Assembly (NCBI GenBank): GCA_017560085.1
Contig: JAFYPA010000024.1
Location: 1-33,923, forward strand
DNA from: Clostridia bacterium
GTDB taxonomy: Bacteria > Bacillota > Clostridia > Oscillospirales > CAG-382
DNA length: 33,923 bases
Reading direction: 5' to 3'
This document shows positions 26,171 through 33,923 of the stretch, piece after piece. Both the position numbers and the translations under genes were made by a program. Every line of letters begins with the position of its first letter. The stretch's first letter is position 1. The notes under the pieces are model-generated. The model was not told where the DNA came from. It did no database searches and worked only from the letters and a program-made list of their open reading frames with translations.

Positions 26171-26485
26171 TCAGTTGAACTCGAAAACCTGACGAAGAAG
26201 AGGCTGTGCGCCTGTTACGGGGTCCTTTTCCATAATAAGGATATCCGCCATATACTCGTCCCACTTCTTGCAGACGGGGCTTTCGCTCTGAACCTTAGAT
26301 GCGTGCTCGATGCTGTCGCACTAGTAATAGCCGAACATTTCGTTGCCCACATTCCAGATGGAATAGTTGCGGATGCCTGCCTCGCTTAGCATATCCTTCA
26401 TTTCCTGCCAGATTTCGTCGTGTCTTTTGATATACTCATCGAGCATACCGGGCTTGATTAAGCCTTTCCATGCATATTTTGCCAT
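26171..26485 (-). pseudogene. rhaM: L-rhamnose mutarotase, interrupted by an in-frame TAG
   Basis: The minus strand from ATG 26485 to TGA 26171-26173 reads as a complete 105-codon L-rhamnose mutarotase frame (alpha/beta anomer interconversion of L-rhamnose). The usual family blocks are present: GMLDEYIKRHDEIW with the conserved His, IRNYSIWNVGNEMFGYY, then VCKKWDEYMADIL and a C-terminal LRQVFEFN. Codon 55, at 26323-26321, is TAG where the family usually has GAG (Glu, as in YYEC). One G-to-T change explains it, and the reading frame is otherwise intact, so the loss looks recent. A GGAGG site lies 9 bases before the ATG. It follows the AraC gene by 61 bases and was probably in one operon with it. 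A sequencing error or amber suppression would be alternatives. Confidence 0.85.
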
Positions 26486-26546
26486 TGGAATGTACCTCCG
26501 TGATTTTGTGATTTGTGTTTGTATTGAAGCCGAAGTATATCGAGAG

Positions 26547-27395
26547 TTATTTACTCAGGTACTTGTTCATATGCGATGTGTCAAAAAATCCGCATTTCTG
26601 TGCAATTTCCGTGCGGCTGAGCTGTCCCTTGGCAAGCAGAATGCTCGCAGCGTTGACACGGCATTTTATTATGTATTCCAGCGGTGTCATTTTGGTTATC
26701 AGCTTGAAATGACGGTGGAAGGTCGGGCGGGACATATTGGCTATCTGCATAAGATGCTCTACCGTTATCTGCTCCGCATAATGATTCTGTATGTACTCAA
26801 GAACACGCAGAATGTGGATGTTGGAGGAAACGGTCTCCGCCTTGTGGATTCGGCGCATTTTTCTGTAGTAGCACATATCCGCAAGGAATCGGAGAACGAG
26901 AATATTTCTGTACGGTGCGAATTCGTCGCCGGTGACACTCATAATATCCGCTATTTCGCTCCGCACACAGTCAAGCTTCTCCTCGCCGATTTTCAGAAAG
27001 AAGCTGTCGTCATATACCTGACGAAGATATGGCTCAATCTCAAAAAGGGTAGAGTAGCCGGGAATTTTGGAAAGCTCCGAGCCGTACTTTTCAAAGAACT
27101 TGTGATGAAGCGTTATGTGGCATACGTCAAGCTCACTTGTACAATAATAGCCGTGCTCAACCTTCGGCGGAAGAACGAAAAATTCCCCCGAGCTCAGCGG
27201 AATTGCCATATCCCCGATATAGTGACACCCCTCACCACGAAGGACAATATTTATTTCCCAGAAGTCGTGGCTGTGCATTCCGATGCTGCAGTTATGGTGT
27301 ATCGACACATTTGTAAGGTCGGGCGAGCCTTGCGGGAACTGCTCCTTTTCGCCGTAAAAGGGCACGCAATAGCGGTCTATTTTCTTTGGATACAT
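26547..27395 (-). CDS. AraC-family transcriptional regulator with a short C-terminus
   Basis: A 282-residue regulator. Residues ~35-110 form a cupin sensor domain (MHSHDFWEINIVLRGEG, PPKVEHGYY), likely a sugar sensor. The C-terminal ~90 residues hold two helix-turn-helix units: ITVEHLMQIANMSRPTFHRHFK and LSRTEIAQKCGFFDTSHMNKYLSK. The protein ends right after the second recognition helix, so the usual closing block (roughly G-x-TP-x-x-YR) is missing by about 15 residues. The ATG at 27395 follows GAGG; the upstream TTG at 27434 adds 13 residues without a ribosome site. The gene is divergent from the propeller/GRE operon and shares overlapping promoters with it, so it likely controls that operon (inference). 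Confidence 0.86.
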   Translation of the reverse strand: MYPKKIDRYCVPFYGEKEQFPQGSPDLTNVSIHHNCSIGMHSHDFWEINIVLRGEGCHYIGDMAIPLSSGEFFVLPPKVEHGYYCTSELDVCHITLHHKFFEKYGSELSKIPGYSTLFEIEPYLRQVYDDSFFLKIGEEKLDCVRSEIADIMSVTGDEFAPYRNILVLRFLADMCYYRKMRRIHKAETVSSNIHILRVLEYIQNHYAEQITVEHLMQIANMSRPTFHRHFKLITKMTPLEYIIKCRVNAASILLAKGQLSRTEIAQKCGFFDTSHMNKYLSK

Positions 27396-27445
27396 AATTT
27401 TCCTCGTTTTTGATACAATTTTACCGAAAATCAATACTCTTTTAC

Positions 27446-27474
27446 TTGCATTATATCATAAATAATGGTATTAT
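27446..27474 (+). promoter_or_regulatory. Promoter for the propeller/GRE operon
   Basis: TTGCAT (27446-27451), a 17-base spacer and TATTAT (27469-27474). Transcription would start near 27481, giving a leader of about 78 bases. The AraC promoter occupies the same bases on the other strand. Confidence 0.75.
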
Positions 27475-27478
27475 ACAA
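27450..27478 (-). promoter_or_regulatory. Promoter for the AraC regulator, overlapping the GRE promoter
   Basis: On the minus strand, TTGTAT (27478-27473), a 17-base spacer and TATAAT (27455-27450). It overlaps the plus-strand promoter over 25 bases, so each -10 box lies within or next to the opposing -35 box. Confidence 0.72.
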
Positions 27479-27497
27479 GTATAAAGTTTTAATTTTT

Positions 27498-27541
27498 GTG
27501 CGGGAGCACGGGATTTTTCAAGAGTTAAAATTCCGAATTTT
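27498..27541 (+). promoter_or_regulatory. Palindromes in the leader of the propeller/GRE operon
   Basis: Two symmetric elements lie between the predicted start of transcription and the ribosome site: GTGC-GGGA-GCAC (27498-27509) and the palindrome AAAATTC-C-GAATTTT (27527-27541). Either could be an operator or a leader RNA structure. No known motif is recognised. Confidence 0.35.
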
Positions 27542-27558
27542 CCCGAAAGGAGTACACT

Positions 27559-28566
27559 ATGTTCACAGCCCTCACCACAGGCATCCACTACGAGCCCCTT
27601 CGTCCCAACAGAGCTATGGGAATCAAGGACAAATACGAATTTACTCACGGAGACGGAACTCTTTGTGTTTATGATATTGAAACTATGGATTTCGTAAAGG
27701 AAATCAAGGTTGGCACAAAGCCCGACTGTCACGCTACAAGCCTTGACAACAGCTACGTTTACATTGCTTGTCTTGAAGGTCTTTACTGCATAAGCCAGAA
27801 GACTCTTGAGGTTGAAAAGGTGCTTACCGAAATCGGTCAGTGCTACGCCACCAATACTATGCCAAACGGTGACCTTCTCGTTCACGACCTTCGTGGCGGT
27901 GTTCAGCTTGTAAAGAATATCACCGATATGGAAAATATCTATGTTGAGCCCAGAATCCCTGTTATTCCCAATGGTGAATTCAGATGCGAAATCGGCGGTA
28001 AGGGAAGCTTCCTTGAAAACGGAAAATATTACCTCAACTGCGGATGGCATCAGAAGAAGCTTTACCTCTTTAATGTTGAAAACGGCTTTACCTTCGAGGA
28101 CTTCACCGAGGTTGACGACCTTCTTGACGGAAGCGACGACCTTGTTATCAACTCCGCAAAGACAAAGGCTTACTGTGCCTGCCACAAGGGACAGACAAGG
28201 ATGGCTCATATTGCGGTTATTGATATTGCAAGCCACAAAATCGCAAAGATTATCCCCACGGGCATCGGCACCTGCGGTCTTACAATGACAAACGACGAAA
28301 GATATGTTGTATGCTCCAACGACCAGGAGGGCTCAATCTCCGTTATCGATACGGAAATCGACGAAATCGTAAACAAGCCCTGCGCAGAGGAAGGCTTCAA
28401 CAAGCTTGGACTCAAGAGCTACATTCAGGGCATCAGCTGTGGTGCGGACAACTCCATTTTCGTATACGGCTGCAGCGGAAACGGTGCGATTGTAAGATTC
28501 TACGATGTTGCAAATTCCAATAAGTACATTATTTCCTCAAAAGAAGGAAAGTACGAGCAGAAGTAA
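27559..28566 (+). CDS. Beta-propeller (YVTN-like repeat) protein next to a glycyl radical enzyme
   Basis: A 335-residue protein built of repeating four-strand units of the seven-bladed propeller type. Repeated patterns include LCVYDIETMDFVKEIKVGTKP, YIACLEGLYCISQKTLEVEKVL, IAVIDIASHKIAKIIPTG and ISVIDTEIDEIVNKP, each with the D-x-x-T/S turn of YncE/YVTN proteins. There is no signal peptide, unusual for the YncE branch, so it is probably cytoplasmic. No catalytic motif stands out. An AAAGGAG site precedes the ATG, and the glycyl radical enzyme gene starts 41 bases downstream, so the two are made together. It may be an accessory, substrate-handling or lyase/isomerase partner of the GRE; which of these cannot be told from sequence. 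Confidence 0.72.
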   Translation: MFTALTTGIHYEPLRPNRAMGIKDKYEFTHGDGTLCVYDIETMDFVKEIKVGTKPDCHATSLDNSYVYIACLEGLYCISQKTLEVEKVLTEIGQCYATNTMPNGDLLVHDLRGGVQLVKNITDMENIYVEPRIPVIPNGEFRCEIGGKGSFLENGKYYLNCGWHQKKLYLFNVENGFTFEDFTEVDDLLDGSDDLVINSAKTKAYCACHKGQTRMAHIAVIDIASHKIAKIIPTGIGTCGLTMTNDERYVVCSNDQEGSISVIDTEIDEIVNKPCAEEGFNKLGLKSYIQGISCGADNSIFVYGCSGNGAIVRFYDVANSNKYIISSKEGKYEQK

Positions 28567-28607
28567 TCCTGTAAAAGTTATTTTAATCCCCGAAAGGATA
28601 AAACGGT

Positions 28608-30782
28608 ATGAAAACTTATACTTCACTTGAGCCCTTTGCAAAAGGCTATCTTGAATCAAAATACGACGATATAGTATACAGAATAGCGGCAGGTCAGCAC
28701 GAGCGTGCAAAGCTTATGCCGATAGTTATTCCCGAAAATTATATATTTGCGGGCTACTTTGACAAGGAGGACCCCTGCTTTGTTACATACAATTCGGGAA
28801 GAGGTCTCCACGTTGACAAGGATAAGCTTGACAAGAGAATCGCACAGTTCCCCGAAAGCCAAGACGCTCTTACAGAGGTTTACGAGCTTATGAAGAACCG
28901 CTCGGTTACCCACCTTATCCACTCAAAGACCACAGAACGCGACGAGGATATGGTAAACTGCAAGGCAGGCTGGGGCGGCGGTGTCCGTGACTGGGCAGGC
29001 GGTCATTCCAACCCCGACTATATGATGCGTGAGGGAACTTGCGGCATCAGAAAAAAGATTGCAAAATACAAGGAAACAAATAAGGACAAGGCGGTTTTCT
29101 ACGAAGCACTTGAGCTCAGCCTTGACACAATAGACCTTCTCGGTGAAAGATACAGAGAAAAGGCAATCGAGCTTGCAAAGGAAGCCTCGGGCGAGAGAAG
29201 GGCAAGACTTGAAAGAATGGCAAAGGCTCTTGAGGTGGTTCCGAAGGGTGCACCGAGAGACTTCTTTGAGGCTTGTCAGTCCTACTGGCTTGTGTTCACC
29301 GTGGATGCGATTGACTCGCCCGGTAACTTTGACCAGGTTATGATTGACTATTACAGAATGAGCGAGGGAGAGGACAGACTCGACATTCTCGAAAACCTCT
29401 GGCAGATGCTGTATGCGGTAAGAAGCTGGAATCTCTGTATTTCGGGCAGTGACGAAAACTGGAACGACCTTACAAACGAGCTTTCCTACGACATTCTCCG
29501 TATGGCGAAGAAGTACAAGTACAACACTCCCAACCTTACAATGAGAGTTCACAGAAACACTCCCGACGACCTCTGGAAGCTTGCGGCAGAGACAATTGCA
29601 ACGGGTATCGGTATGCCCGCAATATACAACGACGAGGTTGTTTGTCCCGCTCTTGAAAGATTCGGGATTACTCCCGAGCATTCACACAAGTACTGTATGA
29701 ACGGCTGTAATCAGATTGACATCTACGGCATAAGCCATATGGGACTTGAGGACGGCGAGGTGTCTCTTGCAAAGTGCGTTGAGTTCGTTCTTACAAACGG
29801 CAGATGTGCGGTTACCGACAAGTTCATCGGTCTTAAAACAGGTGAGCCGTGGGAATTCGTGACATACGATGACTTCCTCTTTGCATACCGTCAGCAGGTT
29901 GAATATATTGCGGACTGCTCTATGAGACTTGCGAATATGTCGCAGAATATGATGGCACGCTTCTGCCCCAATCCCCACAGATCCAACCTTATCGAGGGCT
30001 GTATTGAAAAGGGACTTGATATGAAGAACGGCGGTCCAATCTACGGTCACGCACAGATTCTTCTTGAGGGTATTGCGGATGCGGTTGACTCTATCGCTTC
30101 CATAAAGCATTTCGTATTTGATACCAAGAAGTACACCTTCACAGAGGTTTGTGAGGCAATGAAGGCAAACTACGAGGGCTACGACGAGATGTATCACGAC
30201 TTCAAGACATACAAGAAGTTCGGTAACGATGACCCCGAAATAGACGCTATATATAAATATGTTACGCAGCATTTCTATGAATACCTCCCGAAGCACAAGA
30301 CATTCAGAGGCGGTGTGTTCGGTGCGGGCTGCAGTACCTTCCAGAGAGCGGCGGCATACGGCATAATGCACGGTGCGCTTCCCAACGGCAAGAAGAAGGG
30401 CGAAACACTCTTTGCCGACTCCATTGCGGCAACTCCCGGATGCGACAAGAAGGGACCTACAGCAGTAATAAACTCCGTACTCAACTGCGACCAGACCTGG
30501 TGCATAAGCGGAAATGTAATGCAGATGAAGTTCACAAAGAGCCTTTTTGCGACAGACAAGGGAACGGATTCCTTCATAGCTCTTGCCAAGGCGTACTTTG
30601 CAGGTGGCGGACAGCAGGTTTCCATAAACGTAGTATCACTTGAGGAGCTTCTCGATGCGAAGAAGCATCCCGAAAACCACAAGAATCTAATTGTCCGTGT
30701 GGGTGGCTACAGTGATTACTTCACAAGACTTCCCTCGGATCTTCAGGACAATGTTATTGCCAGAACGGAAATTGGGCTTTAA
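28608..30782 (+). CDS. Glycyl radical enzyme with non-canonical GCNQ active-site motif
   Basis: A 724-residue member of the pyruvate formate-lyase/diol dehydratase superfamily. The C-terminal signature RVGGYSDYF (697-705) carries the radical glycine G700, 25 residues from the end. The thiyl-radical loop reads MNGCNQID, with C367 and Q369. Diol dehydratases, choline TMA-lyase and isethionate lyase have GCVE here with a catalytic Glu, and pyruvate formate-lyase has CC; neither pattern is present. The DCIEKG-like helix (GCIEKGLDMKNGGPIYG) confirms the fold. It is shorter than most relatives (about 780-850). The required radical-SAM activase is not encoded in this window. GAAAGGA precedes the ATG. 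Reaction unknown; a C-O or C-C bond-breaking step on a sugar-derived compound fits the setting but is a guess. Confidence 0.88.
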   Translation: MKTYTSLEPFAKGYLESKYDDIVYRIAAGQHERAKLMPIVIPENYIFAGYFDKEDPCFVTYNSGRGLHVDKDKLDKRIAQFPESQDALTEVYELMKNRSVTHLIHSKTTERDEDMVNCKAGWGGGVRDWAGGHSNPDYMMREGTCGIRKKIAKYKETNKDKAVFYEALELSLDTIDLLGERYREKAIELAKEASGERRARLERMAKALEVVPKGAPRDFFEACQSYWLVFTVDAIDSPGNFDQVMIDYYRMSEGEDRLDILENLWQMLYAVRSWNLCISGSDENWNDLTNELSYDILRMAKKYKYNTPNLTMRVHRNTPDDLWKLAAETIATGIGMPAIYNDEVVCPALERFGITPEHSHKYCMNGCNQIDIYGISHMGLEDGEVSLAKCVEFVLTNGRCAVTDKFIGLKTGEPWEFVTYDDFLFAYRQQVEYIADCSMRLANMSQNMMARFCPNPHRSNLIEGCIEKGLDMKNGGPIYGHAQILLEGIADAVDSIASIKHFVFDTKKYTFTEVCEAMKANYEGYDEMYHDFKTYKKFGNDDPEIDAIYKYVTQHFYEYLPKHKTFRGGVFGAGCSTFQRAAAYGIMHGALPNGKKKGETLFADSIAATPGCDKKGPTAVINSVLNCDQTWCISGNVMQMKFTKSLFATDKGTDSFIALAKAYFAGGGQQVSINVVSLEELLDAKKHPENHKNLIVRVGGYSDYFTRLPSDLQDNVIARTEIGL

Positions 30783-30800
30783 TTACGAAAAAATGTTATA

Positions 30801-30834
30801 AAAATCGGTCGGGGCTTCAGCCTCGACCGATTTT
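30801..30834. terminator. Bidirectional terminator between the GRE and GH5 genes
   Basis: A 15-bp stem (30801-30815 with 30820-30834, one G-T pair) closes a TTCA loop; the stem itself starts with AAAA and ends with TTTT. It sits between convergent genes. Confidence 0.9.
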
Positions 30835-30883
30835 GTCTGTGTATAATGTATATAGTGCAAGAGATTGCGTGTATTTTGGAAAA

Positions 30884-31948
30884 TCACTGCAAAAACAATG
30901 CATCCAGTGCCTCAACATCCCACGCGCCTCTGTGATAAAGCCCCATAGTGTCATCGTTGTACTGCCAGTATGTCCACGGAATTCCGTTTCTCTGACAGAA
31001 GCTTGTGAGAGAGCTTAAATATTTTGCCGAATCCTCACGCTCTGCAAGGCTCAGATTAAGTCCGAATTCATTCAGAACTACAGGGATTCCCGTGGCGTCG
31101 ATGAACTTCTGTGTTTCGTTAATGTTCCACATAAGCTCGTCATAGCCCTTCTCGTCAAGTCTTATCTGAATATTTGCAGGTCTACCTGCCCAGGTGTAGC
31201 CCTGATGGGTGAAATCGCCCGGATTGTAGATGTGCACTGCAACAGCAAGGTTGTCGTCCTTGGGAAGCTTCAGATCCTTCAGAAGCCACGGCTGATTTCC
31301 GTCGGGGGCTGCGCAGATTATAAGCCTTGTCGGATTGGTCTTTCTGATAACCGCTATCGCCTCTGCCTGAAGATCGTTGTGCTCCTGCACGTTCATAAGC
31401 TTGATTCCGGGCTCGTTCATAAGCTCAAAGGAAATAAGCTCGGAACGATCCTTGTATCGTTCTGCCACAAGTCCCCATATCGTAAGGAAGGTTTCCTTTG
31501 CCGCCTTGTCACGGGGAGTTATGTCGTACCAGCCGTGGAAGTCAATGGTGGCGTAAAGACCCGACTTCTCTACAAGATCGAGTACATTGTCGAATTTTGC
31601 GATTTCCTTCTCGTTGAAGGACTTCGTGCTCTCGGAATAAATAAGACGGAAATCAATCGGTATTCTTATGTGGTCAAAGCCCTGACGCTTGATGTTCTCG
31701 TAGGTTGCCTCATCGGAAAGAATGTTCATCGCACGTCTGTATGACCAGTCACCCTCAAGACCGTTTACATTTATGCCCGCCAGAAAGGGAAGCACCGCAT
31801 TTTCCTTTGCCTCAGCCTTGTAAGCCTCAGCCTTTGTGATGTCATAGTCAACGGGCGTAGCCACTGTTTCCTCCTTCTTCGGGGAGGGCATAAGCGATGA
31901 GAATGCCATAGTTATGGCACTTAATACTGATATGAGTTTCAAAAGCAT
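30884..31948 (-). CDS. Secreted GH5-family glycoside hydrolase (cellulase-like)
   Basis: A 354-residue enzyme with an N-terminal signal peptide-like start (MLLKLISVLSAITMAFSSL) followed by a Lys/Glu-rich linker to about residue 50. The rest is a GH5 TIM barrel: R95 (HIRIP), ATIDFHGW, acid/base E179 (FELMNEPG), H239 (VHIYNP), nucleophile E294 (VVLNEFG) and WTYWQYND near the end. GH5 enzymes cut beta-1,4-glucan, mannan or xyloglucan; the subfamily cannot be set by eye. It would act outside the cell and feed oligosaccharides to the transporters. The Cys-free leader argues against a lipoprotein. AGGAGG precedes the ATG. It is convergent with the GRE gene and downstream of the GH43-like gene, with 183 bases between. 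Confidence 0.9.
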   Translation of the reverse strand: MLLKLISVLSAITMAFSSLMPSPKKEETVATPVDYDITKAEAYKAEAKENAVLPFLAGINVNGLEGDWSYRRAMNILSDEATYENIKRQGFDHIRIPIDFRLIYSESTKSFNEKEIAKFDNVLDLVEKSGLYATIDFHGWYDITPRDKAAKETFLTIWGLVAERYKDRSELISFELMNEPGIKLMNVQEHNDLQAEAIAVIRKTNPTRLIICAAPDGNQPWLLKDLKLPKDDNLAVAVHIYNPGDFTHQGYTWAGRPANIQIRLDEKGYDELMWNINETQKFIDATGIPVVLNEFGLNLSLAEREDSAKYLSSLTSFCQRNGIPWTYWQYNDDTMGLYHRGAWDVEALDALFLQ

Positions 31949-32131
31949 TTTTCCTCCTAAAACAGATAAATAAATTTGTCGCTTGTAAAAAACGACTTTT
32001 CTGTATTTTATAAAATATCCTGCAAGTCCTGCAGCTTAAATGTTGACAGCGATTGACAACGGTATTTTAATTTCACGGAACAATAGCCCCGTGACACTCA
32101 AGCGCAGTTCTCAAATCCTCTATAAAACGAA

Positions 32132-33172
32132 CTAATCCTTGAGTGGCAGAACTAAAGTTTTGGACATTGACATAGCATCAAAGCTCGGGCTTCCGTTAGG
32201 CGGCATCTCAGCACCGTCCTCGCCGTAAGCGGCACAGATGAAATAGGGCTTTCCGTCCTTCATTGTTATGTTGGGACGCTCAAAATGATATGCAAGCTTT
32301 TCGGTGCCGTCCGCGAAACGAACCGTGCGTGAATATGCTTTTCGCTCGGGGGCGAACTCGAAATGTACACCGTCTCTTGATAACATATGTACACCGCCCC
32401 ACAGCTCACCGCAGATTTTTCCGTTGTAATCCTTGGCAATCATTTCGATGTGGTCATTGTTTTGCCACACGAATGGGTCTTCTACGGTCATTCCCTCATA
32501 TGCTTCAAAAATCGGTCTGTCCGATAAGCGCTCAAAGGGAGAGTTGAAATCCTTGGCTTTGGTAACTCCAATCTGCAGACCCTTGGGCGTATTCGAACGG
32601 TAATACATCAGAACCGAGCCGTCATCAAGCACACAGGGTGCGGGATTTGTTACAACGGTGCAATCCCAGTTGTCGGGACGGCGGTCAAGAATCGGCACAT
32701 CACGGCGCTCCCACGGACCGAATATTGATTTCGAGGTTGCAATTCCGATTTTGATGTTGGCATAGCACTCATCCACCATCGGAGTATTTCCGCTCGTCAG
32801 AATATCGTAATCGGGACGCTCACCATGGTAGGTGGAGCCGATATAGAACAAAGCATACGTATCACCGAATTTAACAATAGAAGGATTATGTGTCATACGA
32901 CCGTCCCAGAATTCTTCGCCTCTGTCGGGCAGAACGACCTCCTCAAAGGTATAAGGACCGTAAGGCGTGTCCGAGGACGCACGCACAATTTCGGATGCTA
33001 CAACATAGCCTCTGAAAAAGGGCAGATTCTTCGGCCATCGAGCCGAGAACATATGCCAGCGCCCGTCCTCGCCTTGAATAGCCGAGCCGCACCATACCCA
33101 GTAGTCGGGCATTTCAAAGCCGTAATTATATTCGGCAGGGCAGATATGTGAGTTAAGTTCGTAATATTCCAT
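32132..33172 (-). CDS. GH43-like five-bladed beta-propeller glycoside hydrolase
   Basis: A 346-residue protein with repeats typical of five-bladed propeller glycosidases (GH43/GH117-type clans): WVWCGSAIQGEDGRWHMFSARWPK, MTHNPSIVKFGDTYALFYIG, TNPAPCVLDDGSVLMYYRS and VEDPFVWQNNDHIEMIAKD. Each blade has the G-x-Y/W strand pattern, and acidic residues in VEDP and GELWGG are candidates for catalysis. Family and substrate cannot be set without a search; arabino- or galacto-oligosaccharides are typical for the group. There is no signal peptide. It has a minus-strand promoter at 33205-33232, and AAAGGA precedes the ATG. It is one of the few genes here ending in TAG; a second TAG follows three codons later. 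Confidence 0.78.
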   Translation of the reverse strand: MEYYELNSHICPAEYNYGFEMPDYWVWCGSAIQGEDGRWHMFSARWPKNLPFFRGYVVASEIVRASSDTPYGPYTFEEVVLPDRGEEFWDGRMTHNPSIVKFGDTYALFYIGSTYHGERPDYDILTSGNTPMVDECYANIKIGIATSKSIFGPWERRDVPILDRRPDNWDCTVVTNPAPCVLDDGSVLMYYRSNTPKGLQIGVTKAKDFNSPFERLSDRPIFEAYEGMTVEDPFVWQNNDHIEMIAKDYNGKICGELWGGVHMLSRDGVHFEFAPERKAYSRTVRFADGTEKLAYHFERPNITMKDGKPYFICAAYGEDGAEMPPNGSPSFDAMSMSKTLVLPLKD

Positions 33173-33204
33173 AGTTATTTTTCCTTTATTTTGATGCTAT
33201 AACA

Positions 33205-33232
33205 ATTATATCGGATTTTGGTTGTAAATCAA
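33205..33232 (-). promoter_or_regulatory. Probable sigma-A promoter for the GH43-like gene
   Basis: On the minus strand, TTGATT (33232-33227), a 16-base spacer and TATAAT (33210-33205), about 33 bases upstream of the ATG at 33172. Confidence 0.68.
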
Positions 33233-33250
33233 TACCAAAAATGTAAATAC

Positions 33251-33286
33251 AAAAACGACCTCATAGAATTTCTTCTACAAGGTCGT
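33251..33286 (-). terminator. Rho-independent terminator after ppdK
   Basis: ACGACCT (33255-33261) pairs with AGGTCGT (33280-33286); a second inner pair TAGAA/TTCTA (33264-33268 with 33273-33277) extends the hairpin. On the minus strand it ends in a T-run (A-run 33251-33255). Confidence 0.88.
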
Positions 33287-33349
33287 AATTTATTTTGACT
33301 ATTGTGCTATAAGGAGGTTTGCTATATTGCAAGCGAACCGGATTTTATC

Positions 33350-33923
33350 TTAGCCCTTGATAGCAGCCTGAGCAGCAGCGAGTCTGGCGATCGGTACTCT
33401 GAAGGGAGAGCAGGATACGTAGTCAAGGCCGATGCTGTGGCAGAATTCTACGGATGTGGGGTCGCCACCGTGCTCGCCGCAGATACCAACGTGGAGGTCA
33501 GCGTTTGCGGGTCTGCCGAGCTTGAGAGCTGTCTTCATGAGGCTACCAACACCAACCTGGTCGAGCTTAGCGAAGGGATCGTTTTCGAAGATCTTTGTGT
33601 TGTAGTAGTCGTTGAGGAACTTGCCTGCGTCATCTCTGGAGAAGCCGTATGTCATCTGTGTAAGGTCGTTTGTACCGAAGCAGAAGAAGTCAGCTTCCTT
33701 AGCGATTTCGTCAGCTGTTACGCAAGCTCTGGGGATTTCGATCATTGTACCAACTTCGTATGTGAGCTTTGCACCTGCAGCAGCGATTTCAGCGTCAGCA
33801 GTTTCAACAACGATCTTCTTAACGAACTTGAGCTCCTTGATGTCGCCAACAAGGGGAATCATGATTTCGGGCTTAACATTCCAGTCAGCGTGCTTCTTCT
33901 GAACGTTGATAGCAGCTCTGATA
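33350..33923 (-). CDS. ppdK: Pyruvate phosphate dikinase, C-terminal part
   Basis: The frame continues off the right edge of the window; about 190 residues are present, ending at TAA 33350-33352. They match the C-terminal PEP-binding barrel of pyruvate phosphate dikinase, which interconverts pyruvate, ATP and phosphate with PEP, AMP and pyrophosphate. Diagnostic blocks are [37 protein letters not shown] with the catalytic Cys, and the ending [20 protein letters not shown]. The [10 protein letters not shown] segment separates it from enzyme I. The visible codon use is strongly biased, as expected of a highly expressed gene. It supplies or consumes PEP, which the nearby PTS uses, though no operon link exists. 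Confidence 0.96.
   Translation of the reverse strand, partial: IRAAINVQKKHADWNVKPEIMIPLVGDIKELKFVKKIVVETADAEIAAAGAKLTYEVGTMIEIPRACVTADEIAKEADFFCFGTNDLTQMTYGFSRDDAGKFLNDYYNTKIFENDPFAKLDQVGVGSLMKTALKLGRPANADLHVGICGEHGGDPTSVEFCHSIGLDYVSCSPFRVPIARLAAAQAAIKG

Noticed and set aside
26321..26323. General reassignment of TAG to an amino acid in this organism
   Set aside because: The GH43-like gene ends in TAG at the expected length with another TAG three codons on, and nearly all genes use TAA or TGA; a point nonsense mutation in rhaM is simpler.
26367..27413. 348-residue plus-strand open frame opposite the AraC gene and rhaM
   Set aside because: The minus strand encodes recognisable AraC and mutarotase motifs over the same bases; the plus frame has no motif or ribosome site.
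32041..32100. Hairpin downstream of the GH43-like gene (TCACGG with CCGTGA) as a terminator
   Set aside because: The stem is only about 6 bp with a 10-base loop and no proper T-run follows on the minus strand.

Overview
The window looks like a chromosomal segment of a fermentative, anaerobic, gut-type Clostridia member (Bacillota). The case rests on strong Shine-Dalgarno sites (GGAGG/AAAGGA), sigma-A promoters (TTGACA-17-TATAAT), occasional TTG starts, a PtsG-type EIICBA with HPr and EI, a YitT-like protein, pyruvate phosphate dikinase, altronate catabolism, a glycyl radical enzyme and many glycoside hydrolases. No rRNA, tRNA, CRISPR array, phage or transposase gene was seen, and no gap between genes exceeds 300 bases.

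Layout. 1-2161 (minus): the 5' end of a yitT-like gene, an N-acyl-D-amino-acid deacylase, and a small membrane protein with its own promoter. 2265-4675 (plus), divergent from that: a GDPD-family phosphodiesterase, a HAD phosphatase and an unrecognised cysteine-rich protein. 4740-6199: a DUF4832-type TIM-barrel protein with its own promoter and terminator. 6318-10354: a compact PTS operon (ptsG, an HPr with Lys at position 46, ptsI). 10450-13273: uxaB-uxaA, altronate (galacturonate) catabolism, closed by a 12-bp-stem terminator. 13318-22363: GH36 alpha-galactosidase, a RecQ helicase with an extra C-terminal domain, an M20 amidohydrolase, a metallo-beta-lactamase-GDPD fusion, a palindrome-rich MITE-like element, and a nitrilase-GDPD fusion. 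22404-26107: GH2 beta-galactosidase and a YcxB-like protein. 26171-27395 (minus): an AraC regulator with a short C-terminus and an L-rhamnose mutarotase gene broken by an in-frame TAG. 27446-30834: a beta-propeller protein and a glycyl radical enzyme with a non-canonical active-site motif, driven from a promoter that physically overlaps the AraC promoter. 30884-33923 (minus): secreted GH5, a GH43-like propeller hydrolase, and the 3' end of ppdK.

How it fits together. Much of the window serves plant or host glycan use: GH2, GH36, GH5 and propeller hydrolases release sugars, the PTS imports hexose, and UxaAB handles galacturonate-derived altronate. A second theme is unusual: three separate GDPD domains, two fused to other hydrolase folds, next to amide hydrolases (M20, nitrilase, D-acylase). 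That suggests a dedicated route for phosphodiester- and amide-linked molecules of unknown identity. The most novel candidates are this fusion set and the propeller/GRE pair with the GCNQ active-site motif. All functions are inferred from reading motifs; no database search was run.
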